64,000 nucleotides of DNA from Lumbricus rubellus (GCA_945859605.1 OX243816.1:34152580-34216579), one strand, 5' to 3'. Positions 1 through 11,623 are shown, numbered from the stretch's first letter. The notes: a model not told the origin generated them from the sequence alone. Translations and numbers: made by a program.

Positions 1-345
1 GCAGCATCACCACCACCTCTATCATCATCGTCGTCGTCGTCGTTGTCATCATCATCATCATCGTCCTCGTCATCATCATCATCATCGTCATCATCACCAT
101 CATCATCGTCGTCGTCGTCGTCATCATCATCATCAGCAGCAGCACCAAAATCATCATGATCATCATCAGCAGCAGCAGCGCCACCAAAATCATCATAACC
201 ATCATCGCCATCATCGTCATCATCTTCATCGTCACCACCACCACCACCACCACCACCACCACCACCACCACCACCACCACCACCACCACCACCACCACCA
301 CCACCACCAAAGTCATCATCATAATCATTATCATCATCATCGTCA
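1..345. repeat. CAT/CAC trinucleotide microsatellite
   Basis: Nearly all of this stretch is ATC/CAT trinucleotides with GTC and CAG interruptions. It ends in a pure CAC run (about 232-308) and then another CAT run. The open frames across it on both strands are repeat artefacts such as poly-Thr and poly-Ile. Confidence 0.9.
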
Positions 346-502
346 TTGCATCATCAAATCTTATTTATTCGTAGCGATCAACAAATCAAATCAAAACAGC
401 AAAACATATATAAAATTAGAATGTGCAGTGAAATAAGGAGCCAACGAATGATTAACATCTAATAGGTAAAAGATCACTAAGAAAGGGTCACCCAGAAAGT
501 CA

Positions 503-537
503 TCATCTTCATCGTCACCACCACCACCACCACCACC

Positions 538-594
<57 letters not shown>

Positions 595-607
595 GTCATC
601 ATCATCA
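503..607. repeat. ACC/ATC trinucleotide microsatellite
   Basis: An ACC run passes directly into an ATC run. It resembles the block at the window start and shares a 'GTCATCATCTTCATCGTCACC' type lead-in, so the two may derive from one duplicated or expanded tract. The poly-Asp/poly-Gly ORF on the - strand is an artefact. Confidence 0.88.
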
Positions 608-1286
608 TTTTCGGCCTTCCTCCTGCTCACATCCCATCTATTTTTTGGACACGGTATCAGGTTGGTTACAGTGCTTACCTTGCATCAGGGGGGGCATGGG
701 TTCGATCCTTCTTCTTTGAATCGGCAATTGCGCATGTATAGGGACTCTGAGCAAGCCCTACCCATGAAATTGCTACGTGCCATTGATTAATGCACGCGTG
801 CATGGTCATTCGATAGTGGCCATTAATAAATATTCATGATGATGACATCCTTCCTCAGACACATCAGGAAACAATCCGTTGTCAGCAAGCATGAGCGGCT
901 CTCTGCATAATTATGGCTTTGATCTATAGCGCTAATCATCAATCTAATGGATATGGTTGAATGATAAAATAATTTCAGTTGTCAGTAGGCCTAAGCATGA
1001 GCAGCTATATGCATGGCATTGACCTTGCGTTAATCTAACGGATTAAATGATAAAATAATTTCACACCTGTTGTGCTTTAAATTCACGTAGACCTATTAAT
1101 GTGAGGCGCTCTGGAGGCCGACCTGCATGTCAAAAGAGAACCCGACATTTGGAGCGCCGACAAAAGAGCGACGACGATTTATTACGTAAAAATGCACTGA
1201 AAAAGTATTCTGCTAAAGATAATTGGAAATAATGTAACAGCCAACCTCGAATGATATCAATAAATTAGCAGCGTAGGCCTATACAG
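608..1286. other. Intergenic, no gene seen
   Basis: No coding signal is visible. The only structure noted is the 14-mer CCGACAAAAGAGCG at 1157-1170, which recurs inverted at 2628-2641 and may mark the ends of a degraded inverted-repeat element. Confidence 0.5.
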
Positions 1287-1762
1287 CAGCGGTTCTCAAC
1301 CCAGCCGTCTGCCTGGGGGTCCGCGAGCAAGTCTTGAAAATTATAGGCTATATTTCTTAGTTAAAAACATAGAAACAGATAAATTTTGTCAATGTTTCAA
1401 TAGGCTATTTCTCCTTTTCAATGGCGACATGAAAAGAATAAAACGCTGATTAATTATAAGTTCATCTGTTTTAGAAAACGGTCGGTTTGTTTCAATCGCT
1501 AGAGTGCAGATTGAAATCTATTTTCGATCAGGTCATAAAAATAGTTGATTTCATCAATTAAGGCACGTCCACTTAACTTTCGTATTTTTGTTACATTATG
1601 TTCAGATATGGAAATAACTATTATATAGCTTATAATATTATAGGATCATAGAGTCGCACAGTCACGATAATGTCGCAAAGGCGCAAAATTTTAGTGGGGG
1701 TCCGTGACCGGGACCCAAAATTTTAAAGGGGTCCGTGAGTCTGAAAAGGTTGAGAACCACTG
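1287..1762. mobile_element. Non-autonomous hAT-type DNA transposon (MITE)
   Basis: The left end reads CAGCGGTTCTCAACC and the right end is its inverse, GGTTGAGAACCACTG. This is the classic CAGTGGTTCTCAACC terminus of hAT/Charlie-like elements. A perfect 8 bp target-site duplication, CTATACAG, flanks it at 1279-1286 and 1763-1770, as hAT transposition predicts. The 476 bp interior has no transposase ORF, so the copy is non-autonomous. Internal 'GGGGTCCG' motifs near both ends extend the inverted similarity. Confidence 0.93.
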
Positions 1763-1854
1763 CTATACAGTGCATACAGGGTAAAACGGTAGCTGAGATT
1801 GGTTAATTGTTGCTGTGTAGTCTATAGCCTTGGAATTGTTTTACAAAAAGGTGC

Positions 1855-2350
1855 AATCCGAATTCTACTTAAGCAAAAAATTAATATCATCATTTCAACT
1901 TCTATTTAAGCAAAGAATTATTTTCCTCTATCCAACTTCTATTTAGGCAATGAAATAGGCTATTTTTATATACCTAATTTCTATTTAAGCAAAGAATTAT
2001 TTTATCCTATCAAACTCTTGTTTAAGCTATACAATTATGTTCATATAATTATCTATAGCTTTTACTTATAATAAAAACATTTTCATCTATCCAACTTTAA
2101 GCAAAAACTATTTTAGTCTATCCAGCGTCTATTTAGGCTAAAACTATTTTATTCATGCATCAAACTTATATGTAAGAGAATTTTTTTATCTATCTAAGTT
2201 CTATTTAATTATGGAGAAGAGTTACTGTAGTCAAGTGTGCAGTGCACACCTACGGACTGTCAGTCCATGAATAAAAAAAGAAGTTCTATTTAAGCAAAGA
2301 ATTACTCTCATTAATCTAGATTCTCGTTGAGCACGGAATTATTTTCTTCG
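1855..2350. repeat. Degenerate AT-rich tandem repeat
   Basis: A unit of roughly 40-60 bp built on 'TTCTATTTAAGCAAAGAATT' and 'TATCCAACTT' recurs about ten times with heavy divergence. No coding potential is evident. Confidence 0.7.
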
Positions 2351-2942
2351 ATCTAATAGAAACCACAAAATTACCATGCGTTTTATATCATTTGCTTAAT
2401 TTCTCAACCTGAAGCACGTAGGTCCTATTTGTTATCATAGAACAAATTTACCAACCTAAATCATGGTCTTTCCTCCCATGTTTAGCTCAATATAGCCTAC
2501 GCTTCTGATAATATACATGTACATCATTAGAGATATTTATATTATAATAAATAATCTTTGGCAGAAGATTTTCTCTGTGCAGTTCAGGTTAAAAATTAAA
2601 CTGTCGTCGTTGGCTCAATTGTGTCTGCGCTCTTTTGTCGGAGCTTTTTAATCGGGCGGTCTTTCGGCTGGTCACCGCCCTGGAGAATGTACGCCGAAGC
2701 TAAGGAAATGGAATCGGAATTTCTTGATTCACTGCAGATGTGCAAATTCAACAGATATCATCGAAATTACACAGAGGTGCTCACCGTAATATAACACTAC
2801 AGGACATCATTTTGGCAATCCTTGTTCGTTTACTCCTCTTTCGAAGGGCTCCAGATTCAGTACTCCAGAGTAAAAAAATAGGAGGATTGTGTCTTGAAGT
2901 CAACAAGAAGACCATTAATTTTTCCAATTACTTCATGCTTCC

Positions 2943-3475
2943 AGATCAAAACATGATCAAGAACAAAACATGATCAAGATCAAAATATGATGGAGATCAA
3001 AACATGATCAAGATTTTAAAAACATGATCAAAACATGATCAAGATCAAAATATGATCACGATCAAAACATGATCAATATCAACACCACATGATAAAGATC
3101 AAAACATGATCAGGGTCAAACATGATCAAGGTCAAAACACGATCAAGATTTAAAAACATGATGAAGATCAAAACATGATCAAGATCAAAACATGATCAGG
3201 GTCAAACATGATCAAGGTCAAAACACGATCAAGATTTAAAAACATGATGAAGGTCAAAACATGATCAAGATCAAAACATGATCAAGATCAAAACACGAAC
3301 ATGATCAAACTTCAAAACATGATCAAGATCAAAAAATGATCAAGATAAAAACACGAACATGATCAAGATCAAAACATGATGAAGATCAAAACATGATCAA
3401 GATAAAAACATGAACATGATCAAGATCAAAACATGATCAAGATCAAAACATGATCAAAATCAAAACATGATCAGT
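2943..3475. repeat. 17-bp minisatellite (GATCAAAACATGATCAA)
   Basis: About thirty imperfect copies of AAGATCAAAACATGATC occur, with longer higher-order repeats that include 'GGGTCAAACATGATCAAGG'. Each unit contains the palindrome TGATCA. There is no ORF across the array. Confidence 0.9.
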
Positions 3476-4184
3476 TCCACTACAGTAGTATTATAGTCAT
3501 CGATTATTCATCGCGTACGATCAAAACAACAGTCGGATCAAAATCCAGATCGAAATGTTTTCATTGCTATTGTTGTGTCGTTGAAATCGGGTTCTAATTG
3601 TTCACCGAATTATGTGTATCCTTCTGAGGTCTCTGCATGCATTCGCCTCTTTATCGCTGCTAGATTACGCGTGTCTAATCACAAACGAATTCTACATTCA
3701 ACCCACCCCCATATCAAGTCCATATCCCCCACAAATCCTCCCCCAACATTACAACATCTATTGTTTTGGTACTAAACCAGTTCAATGCAAAACTACTATA
3801 GACGCACACCAACGATAAGCAAAAGCACTTGACGCATTGAAATGAAGACCGACCTACCTTTCGCCAAGTGCATACGGCGCCAGTCGCAGTAAATCTGAAC
3901 TGACGTCGAACGACGAGGTTATAGGACTCCCGTGAACGGCACGATGGGGCTGCCCTGTCCTGCCCTGCCCTGCCCTGCCCTGCCCGGTCCTGCTCGCCTC
4001 GTGCGAAGGCAGCGGCGGCGGACGGCGCTTGGCGTGGCATACACACGGTCACCGTTGGCGACGCCTAGCGAGTGCTGCGGCGTCCTTTCAGTCGTCTGCC
4101 GCCGTCCGTCTTTCGACATGCATTCACGTGCATTGCACGCGGCGCTGTAGGACTAAAGCGCTGATGTAGTCAATAGACCCTATA
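3476..4184. other. Intergenic with a short CCTGC repeat
   Basis: No supportable gene was found. A CCTGC pentanucleotide run lies at about 3952-3992 within a GC-rich patch (3930-4150). Short ORFs on both strands there show no recognisable domain. Confidence 0.5.
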
Positions 4185-4500
4185 ATTTTATTGTGAATTT
4201 GTGCGTTAGGTTGGGAGGTGGTGGGTGCGTGAGTTAGTGGACAAGTGAGTTGATGAGTGGGCAGGTGAGTGAGTTAATGAGGAGTGGATGAGAGAGTGAG
4301 TTAGTTTGTGAGTGAGTGAGTGAGTGGGTGGGTGAGTGAGTGAGCGAGCGAGTGAGTGAGTGAGCGAGTGAGTTTGTGGGTGGGCAAATGAGTGTGTGGA
4401 TGACTGGGTGAGTGGATGGTTAGGCGAATGAGTTAATAAGACAGGAAGTGATTGAATGAGTGAGTGAGCGGATGAGTGAGTGAGTCAGATAATTAGTTAG
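4185..4500. repeat. GAGT/GTGA tetranucleotide tract
   Basis: The tract is dominated by GTGAGTGA units with GGTG and GGAT interruptions. Confidence 0.85.
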
Positions 4501-4574
4501 TTATTTGGTATTAATTTTAGTAGCCGATCGACTGACTGGTTGTTCTGCCCAAGTTGATGACTCTAGCAATCACT

Positions 4575-4700
4575 GTCTTGTCGCTCTCTCTGTCTCTATA
4601 TCTTTGTCTCTGTCTCTCTGTATCTGTATCTCTGTCTCTGTATCTCTGTCTCTGTATCTCTGTCTCTCTCGGTTAGTCTCTGTATCTCTATCTCTCATTG
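4575..4700. repeat. CT-rich (TCTCTG) microsatellite
   Basis: TCTGTCTC and TATCTCTG units alternate for about 125 bp. The Ser/Leu-rich ORF across it is an artefact. Confidence 0.8.
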
Positions 4701-5299
4701 TCCATCAGTCTGTCTGTTGGTGCGTCCGGTCTTTAGGATTCAGTTCACTTAACCGTCACTTGTCCAATATAGTCCCAAGTGTCCAAGCCCGTCCGTCCAT
4801 TTTGGAGCAACCAACGATGACTCTAGCAATCACTGTCTTGTGTGAGTTGCACTTTCTGTAGCCAGTTGCACTTGTTGCAACAAGTCGCCCCGTTGATCCG
4901 TTGTTCCGTTGTTCTGTTGTCAGTTTCGGAGAAATCCACAGAAATTAAATTCTAAGCAGGCGACAGATCTGTCTGTCGACCAGCAGCTGATCTGATCGCC
5001 TGACATCCCGCAGTCGATGTCGTTCTTAGAAAATCGTCTCCCGTTGGGTTCACACATCTTCGGGTATCAGACGACAATCAAGCGGCAATATCTCGACAGC
5101 AGCTGATATCCACAGACGAACGTTTCTTAGTCCCCTTAAGACTGACTCCTGCCTCAGTGCACAGCCTCTTTTGGATTTTCTCTCCTCTTATTTTCTCTGA
5201 TCAGCTTAGCATCGTACAGATAAAATCAGTAAGAACAGCAAAAGCAGCGTGATGCATTGATATGCATTTAATACGTATACATGTATGCTTGGTTGCCAG

Positions 5300-5477
5300 C
5301 AGTGCTAAAGGTGTACAAAAATAAGTGAATGGACGCCCCTTACCTTTCCAAAAGAAGTGCCAGGACGCCCCTTAGATTTTCAGGTGTGCTGGTCAAATAA
5401 GTGGCAGGACGGCATAGATATTTGAAAATAAGTGCCAGGACGCCGTCCATGACCGTCCTGCCACACTTTAAGCCCTG
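5300..5477. mobile_element. 178-bp hAT-like MITE, copy 1
   Basis: The element starts CAGTGCTAAAGGTGT and ends ACACTTTAAGCCCTG, which are imperfect terminal inverted repeats. A perfect 8 bp duplication, GTTGCCAG, flanks it at 5292-5299 and 5478-5485. Internally it repeats phrases of the type 'AAGTGCCAGGACGCC'. A diverged relative is at 17300-17450. No protein is encoded. Confidence 0.88.
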
Positions 5478-6836
5478 GTTGCCAGTTGGCACATCGTATA
5501 AACGTCAATGCCCAACCGGAAGATACTGTGTTTTGTCAAAATAAGGAACACTGTTCTGTATTGTAGGCTACAACCATCTCAATTGGGGGGGGGGGGTAGC
5601 TGGGACACTGCTGGGATTGGTGAAACCGAGGCAGATCAAACATTAGTTGAGGTTGCTGCTCAGACTCGATAGTAATAGCCATGTCGAAGTTGACTCCCAA
5701 GTCTTCATTTGTCCCTTAATTACTTACTCCGTCTGAGTTTCTATGGATGGATGTTTGCATACGCAGTTTAACGATAGCTTATGGCAACATTTTATCTCAT
5801 CTGGTTTGTATATTTTATCAGACATGCATCATGACATGCGCGCAGAAACAGCAGATACACCTGAGACCAAAAAAGACACGCAGCGAGAAAAATGTCCCTT
5901 CGACGAGAGCAGAAGAACACAGCGAAGTTGTGACAGATAGACAGAAAAATATACAGACAGAGACAGATAGATAGATATGCAGATGTATACAAAGGAACGA
6001 AGGTAGAAACAATTGTTCACGCGTGCTTCATTCTGCACACCGATTAGCGGCTCAAGTTGAAGGCAAAGACATGTTGAATGTTATTTGGACTGTTTGGGTC
6101 AATGGTATAGCGTTGCTGCGTCGAATCTATTTTCATTTTCCGCTAACCGCTATATTATTGCGTAGATTTCAAATAACCTAACTGTTTCGGTCTTGGCTTT
6201 AAGACCTTGGTCCTGATCGTAATCCTGGTCTTGCATCTTTGGTCTTGGTCTTGCGTGAGTGGTCTTAATCGTGATTGGTGTAGCCTACTCGCTATTTTGT
6301 ATAAACCTATGATGCAGAGCTGAGAGAGAAATTCTGGACCCCATAATTACAAGCAAAGCAGTCAGTCACAGGCCCTAGAATAAACTATAATAACTTAATA
6401 AGGCTAAATATATATATAAGAAACAAAATAGAAAGAAATTTAAATAATTAAGGTGTAGCCACGAACAATGATTTTATACTTTTGAATGTATAAACCTACA
6501 ATAATAATATTATTATTATGATATTGTTGTTTATTGGAATTTTAAACGGATTGCAGCTAATTCTCTGTTGGTCCTAATATTATTTGTTTAAAGACATAAA
6601 TAACTAATTTTGCATATATAATTACTTATCTCGGTCCTAAAAGTCGCCGGGGCCATTGGGCACTTGTCCCTGCCCCCTATCGACGACCCTGGACTGACGC
6701 AGAATACAAAAGACCTCTTATCACAAACGACAAAGGTATATATTAGCAGCACAGTGAACCGTTGGCTATACATGGAATTTGGGTCTTGGTTACAAAAGTG
6801 TCTGTGGCTCTGCTATAATATATAATATGCAATATA
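5478..6836. other. Intergenic, no gene seen
   Basis: Unique, AT-leaning sequence with a poly-G run near 5585 just before it and no recognisable exon, RNA gene or element. Confidence 0.45.
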
Positions 6837-6875
6837 TTTTCTCGCTTCTATCAAAATATTATAGAAGCGAGAAAA
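6837..6875. repeat. Perfect 15-bp inverted repeat (hairpin)
   Basis: The arms TTTTCTCGCTTCTAT (6837-6851) and ATAGAAGCGAGAAAA (6861-6875) are exact inverse complements separated by a 9 nt loop, CAAAATATT. The function is unknown; it could be the remnant of a small palindromic element. Confidence 0.85.
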
Positions 6876-7355
6876 TTCACCATACACTGAGGGAGACCAA
6901 TTAGCACAAACTAACCACCCAAATACATGTAGTAAAAATATATATTAAGGACAATGATGTCTGGGTGATATTATAATTGACTTAGCAGATCTGTCATTGC
7001 TCCGGAACCCCCCACCCATCAATGGAAATAAATTTATAATATTTTTATACCAGGTTTTTGAGTCGTTTCTGAAATCTGAGAGGCTAACGAGCCTGGTATT
7101 GGAAAGCGAAGCCGCCGGTGACTTTCTGTGAGGTATTATCATAGACTTCTGCATCTAATTCTTTAGTTCCATGTCTTTAAGAGTTGAAGACAATACAGAT
7201 TCGCATGTCCAATGTCGTCATTGTTCTCGTTGTCCAGCCCTCGCCATTACCTCGCTGTAAACCCTCCTTCATTGTCTACGCTCCATTCCAACCTCATTAT
7301 TAAAACAATTTGCTTGTTTCTTGACTCTTCCCCTCGACTTCCATTCAGCTCTCGT

Positions 7356-7580
7356 GGGGCGCGGTGGTGTAGTGGTGGGCTCGGTGCCTTGGATTCGGAG
7401 GGTTCCAGGTTTGAATTCACCTCAAGCAGCCGCATATAGGATCTTAATTGAGCAGGCCCTTTCTTCTGCAATTGCTCGTGTGCTTCGGCGTGAAACTCTG
7501 ATGCAGTGTCTGCGCTGTAGTCTGGCGCGACTCTGAGTATATAGATCTATAGAGCGCTTGAATGGCGCTATATAAACCTA
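7356..7580 (+). mobile_element. tRNA-like SINE, copy 1
   Basis: The head GGGGCGCGGTGGTGTAGTGG resembles a tRNA 5' end with a Pol III A box. A B-box-like GGTTTGAATTC follows about 50 bp later. The body contains 'CTTCGGCGTGAAACTCTGATG', and the tail ends GGCGCTATATAAA. The same order is found at 16319, and on the - strand at 36836 and 52970, so this is a dispersed family of about 200 bp. It is not a functional tRNA gene, because no complete cloverleaf is visible. Confidence 0.85.
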
Positions 7581-7596
7581 CTGCTATAGCAAATGC

Positions 7597-7800
7597 GAGA
7601 AATAAATAAATAGACAAATAAATAAATAGGTAAATAAAAAAATAGATAAATAAAAAAATAGATAAATAAAAAATAGATAAATAAAAAAATAGAAAAATAA
7701 ATAGATAAATAAAAAATAGATAAATAAAAAATAGACAAATAAATAAATAGATAAATAAAAAATAGATAAATAAATAAATAAATCGATAAATAAATAAATC
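7597..7800. repeat. AAATA/GATA-type microsatellite
   Basis: AAATAAATAGATAAATAAAA units run for about 200 bp directly behind the SINE tail. It may have expanded from the SINE's A-rich 3' end. The Phe/Tyr/Leu-rich - strand ORFs are artefacts. Confidence 0.88.
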
Positions 7801-9361
7801 TTTCGGGAGAGAGTCTTCCATCGTTGCATATGACACAACCACTTTCTGACCTCTTCTGATTACATGTTTTTATTATTAGCGATCTCCCTCCCCCATGCCA
7901 TTTATGACATCTCGGCAATTTTTCCACCTGTCTTAGTAGCCTACTGTCTTATCCACAGTTCCCTGATCACCACTACGTCAATTTATTCCGTATCCGTTAA
8001 TGCGTTCAAAAGTATAATTACTACTTTAACGGGTCTAAGGTTTAACAACCAATGACACCGGCCACAGTGGAATTTTTATTCACGGCCCGAGTCATTACTG
8101 AATACTCATGCAAACACGTGCATCGCCACAACCATCATTAATCACAATCTAGCTATAGGCCACAATTAGACCAAGGCAACGACCTAGTTATCGGCCTTCA
8201 GCCTAATCTGCTTTAATTGGCCTATAGCATGTTTACTGGACTCGATTTCTGCGTTTTAGAGTCCTTCGCAGAACGATGTTTATAAACACCTTCACGAGGT
8301 GGGAGGGAGTGTGGTGGTAATGTAGTGGGTTGGAGGAGAGTGGGGTGGGTGTGAGCAGAGTGGGTGGTAGTTATGGAGGAGCATAATGAAAATTTATAGA
8401 ATTATTGTGGAAGAGTAAGCGTTACTAATCGCGTAAATTATGCTACAGGTCAATAAGAGTTACGATTTCAACACTGATATATAGCCTGAAGACTTAAGTA
8501 TGGGCAATAAAATTAATGTAGGCCACTTTAAATAGCAGATTACAATTAAATTAATAAGTAACGCGAGATGAGTCAACGTAAGTCTGTAAATTTAAACAGT
8601 GCCTGCGCCAAATGAGTAAATAAAATTAATAAATATTAAAACTCAGAAATAAGATGAGTTAAGGCAAGTAAAATATATACGAAAAATTAAAGGCTACGAG
8701 GCAAGACATGGTGAGACGAGATGACATAAGGTAGGATAAATAGAGGCCAATATAATAAATAAATTATGTGACAAGGGTAAGGTATGGCAAAATGAGGAAA
8801 GGTAACAATGAAACACAAAGGATTATGTTTTAAGGCGAGACAAACATAAATTATTATGGTCAAAGTCACGCAAGGTAAGACCCAGCAACTTGCAGAAAGG
8901 GACCGCGAGAGATGACGTAAATAAGTTAAATAATTAATTTAGTTCTTACATTACAAACGCATGGTGAAAGTAAAACAGAATATTGTCTGCAAGATTAATT
9001 GAACGGAGTCTTTCGAAAAGCCTCTTAAGGACCTCTCGAAACTAATATAAGATAAGTCATCGGCTTAATAGGCATTCGATTAGCACTCTATAGTATCTAA
9101 TAGTATTCGGCTGTCGAGCTAATGAAGCCAATTGAAAAAATATTTTCCTGGTGTTGCCATGGAATGATGGGAACTTTTCGTGAGGGGATGATCCCCGTTG
9201 TTGCTATGGAAAACTTTTGACAGGAGATGATCTGATCGATTATGTTGTCACGTTTGCGCTTCACGAGAATGATCCTTGATAAAGTTGGTCCAACTCTAAA
9301 GTGTAATGTAATGTAATGTAAATCTTCGAGAATTTATCAGCGCTCACAAAAGCCACGTTAA
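7801..9361. other. Intergenic, no gene seen
   Basis: AT-rich sequence. Positions 8640-8890 carry loosely repetitive 'AAGGTAAGA/GATGAG' phrases. No exon or element could be supported. Confidence 0.45.
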
Positions 9362-9436
9362 CTCATTCCCGCCTGAATTGTTCCGATACCTATTGGGTTT
9401 ATCGGGTCACCCGCGACCCGATCCGGCGGGAAAGAG
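9362..9436. mobile_element. Short TTAA-flanked inverted-repeat element
   Basis: The sequence between two TTAA sites (9358-9361 and 9437-9440) begins CTCATTCCCGCC and ends GGCGGGAAAGAG, giving 11 of 12 inverted matches. A TTAA duplication is typical of piggyBac and Kolobok elements. The 75 bp core also contains a hairpin around ATCGGGTC/GACCCGAT. Chance or an unrelated palindrome remains possible. Confidence 0.45.
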
Positions 9437-10575
9437 TTAAAGAGACCGGCTTATTTCACTGGCGCTATATCAAATCAAGTTCGCAATAGCCAGAGCTGCC
9501 ATTTTCGTTCCGGTGCCAGGTCAAAATCCCAATATAAGTCAAGCAGAGGAGAAAGAGTGGTGCTAGGGTGATATGATCTCGACCGGGAGCTCCTCTGAGT
9601 AGGTATCTTGAAGGGGTGCTATATGATTATGACTGATTGATAGAAGAGTGCCTTCAATTTTAACAGACTGAAAGAACAGGTTTAGCACTTTATGCGTACT
9701 TTTATTCATCCCTGTACTCATTCAAAGTACTATTTATGTTCCGCTTGCTCAGAAACGAAACGAAAAGCTCAGTATTATAATTTGATATATCTTGCATAAT
9801 TAAAGTAGCAAAAGATGCGTTGATAGTTGAACCAGAATGTGGAAGAACACAACAACTTAATCTCAAAGACTAAAAGTTTCATAAATTAGAGAAATTTGAG
9901 CTAATTTTCTAAAATGAAAAGCCCAAGTGAACAGACAGCACTATAGCGAATGAATTCAGAATTGGTTTCTTTGATCACCAAAAGAAGTCATTCCATGACA
10001 TGTGAAGCGCGGAATATAATTCAGTGAGCTAGCAGCTAATTTCGAGCCCTCCTGAGAAGACTGCCGAGAGCAAATTACAGTTTTTAACCAAAAAAGCTTT
10101 AAAAAACAAAACAAACACAAAACGCTCGAACATCCAAAGAACTCATTTGAGAGATATTGGACGCGAACTCCACAGAGTTTCCATTAATACCAATTAAACT
10201 AATCCCTTGCTATACCATGCAGTGAGATAAATTGCCAAGTAGAAATAAAGACAAGATGTATCTAGATCAAAGAGACTATTTTTAGGACGCAAAAGACGAA
10301 TCTACAGAACCAAGAGAACCAACAACAGCAACAACAGCAACAACATCAACAAAACTCTTATTCAGCAAGCGATTACTTCATCATATTATTTTGAACCGCG
10401 TTCTTGAACCCGTCCCTGAAAAACAATAAAAGAATTTTTGATTTTGAAGCGTCCAGTACAAGATTTACAGAAGGTTCATCCTCTTCAATTAATCTGCCGA
10501 ACGAGTACATAAATAATCTACGGCAGGCATGGTCTATATATCTAACAATTGTTTTCCGTTAATCATTGACAGCCG
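9437..10575. other. Intergenic with a SINE tail fragment
   Basis: 'CCGGGAGCTCCTCTGAGTAGG' followed by 'CTTGAAGGGGTGCTATAT' (about 9578-9625) matches the 3' part of the SINE family. The rest is unique AT-rich sequence without a recognisable gene. Confidence 0.5.
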
Positions 10576-10607
10576 AGAGAGAGTGCGAGAGAGAGAGAGA
10601 GAGAGAC

Positions 10608-10638
<31 letters not shown>

Positions 10639-10703
10639 CAGAGACAGAGACAGAGACAGAGACAGAGACAGAGAGACAGAGACAGAGACAGAGACAGAGA
10701 GAG
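10576..10703. repeat. GAGA/GAGACA microsatellite
   Basis: A GAGAGA run grades into ACAGAG hexamers. The Arg/Glu/Asp-rich and Ser/Leu ORFs on the two strands are artefacts. Confidence 0.9.
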
Positions 10704-11087
10704 CACGAAGACGAACATTGTTTATGGCGTCAGTTGTACGCATATACGCAATGCGTGGTCTCCTACTTAAAACCGTAACTCAACAAGCAACAACCAATCG
10801 GAGCGGCGCGTGATGACCGAGTGCACAGAGCGCGGCTCCAATCAGACAAACTGTGCACTTGACCACATCAAGGTTTTCCTGTCGAGTGCCTTTACCTATA
10901 GTTATTATACCTATTTGTTGATCGTCGTGCGCTTACGTAGTTCCCGCTCGATGCATCAAGAGCGTGTACTAGCACCTGGTTGCATGCCTCCGACACGCAC
11001 CGGTCACTGCTCGCCAGGGTTCAAGCTCCAGGTTGGCCGCCATCGCCGACTGGTGTACCGGTACTCGAGTCGGCAAGGTCCGCGAAC

Positions 11088-11095
11088 TATATAAG
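11088..11095 (+). promoter_or_regulatory. TATA box of a candidate promoter
   Basis: TATATAAG sits in a GC-rich context (GCGAAC before it, AGACTCC after it), the normal arrangement of a core TATA promoter. It lies about 260 bp before the ATG at 11351. The surrounding 10800-11500 block is GC-rich and free of repeats, unlike its flanks. No experimental support can be derived from sequence. Confidence 0.5.
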
Positions 11096-11350
11096 AGACT
11101 CCAACCACAACAGATGGGACGACGAATATCAGTGTATACGCCCAGTTCGTAAGATCAAGAAGCTCATCGATAGAGAGAGAGTGAGAAAAGCAATACGCGA
11201 AGGCAGTTGCAGCAGAGAACGCAGAGTCCTATTATCAAGCAAGGAGAAGAAGAAGGAGAGAAAGAGAAGTCGGAGTTGGGTCTATCGGTTACAAACGCCT
11301 CCTCCCGCTCCTCTTCGTATCCTCCTCGTGTCTTATCGCATCACCGCTAG

Positions 11351-11623
11351 ATGGCGACCAGCGTAATAGTTGACGACAGGTCCCGACAGGTGGCTGTTGC
11401 AGCGGCGGCGCTGTCGTCTCCTTCAATGAGGGTCCCGTTAATTAGCTTTCCCGCCTCGATGACGCCCGTTGTCCAGTCTCCGCCGACGACGACGATTGTC
11501 TCAATGCCAGCACATCACAATGGACAACAACAGCAGCAGCAGCAGCAGCAGGTGCAGCAGCAGCCACCGAGTCAACATTCGCAGCAGCAGCAGCAGCCAG
11601 AACATCATCATTATCGAACGCAG
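11351..11623 (+). CDS. Candidate first coding exon of an unidentified Gln-rich protein
   Basis: The ATG lies in GCTAGATGGCG, downstream of a TATA box. It opens a frame beginning MATSVIVDDRSRQV, followed by an Ala/Ser/Pro-rich stretch, then CAG-encoded poly-Gln (two runs) and His-rich residues up to 91 codons. I end the exon at 11623 because CAG|GTCTGT is a possible, though weak, donor; the open frame itself continues to 11740. Low-complexity Ala/Gln/His N-termini of this kind are common in animal transcription factors, but no domain identifies this one and no downstream exon was found. It could also be the 5' part of something spliced across 12-17 kb. It does not look like a mitochondrial HDHD5 N-terminus. 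Confidence 0.35.

Noticed and set aside
2943..3475. CRISPR-like regular repeats (also 15866-16060 and 55019-55833)
   Set aside because: There are no unique spacers between units; they are eukaryotic minisatellites in a genome with introns.
7356..7440. Possible tRNA gene at the SINE head (also 16319, 36960-37042, 53090-53172)
   Set aside because: A and B boxes are present, but no full cloverleaf or anticodon arm pairs correctly, and a common SINE body follows every time.
10980..11366. 128-codon Arg/Lys-rich ORF spanning the TATA box
   Set aside because: It would start upstream of the core promoter and has no domain; the ATG at 11351 fits the promoter better.
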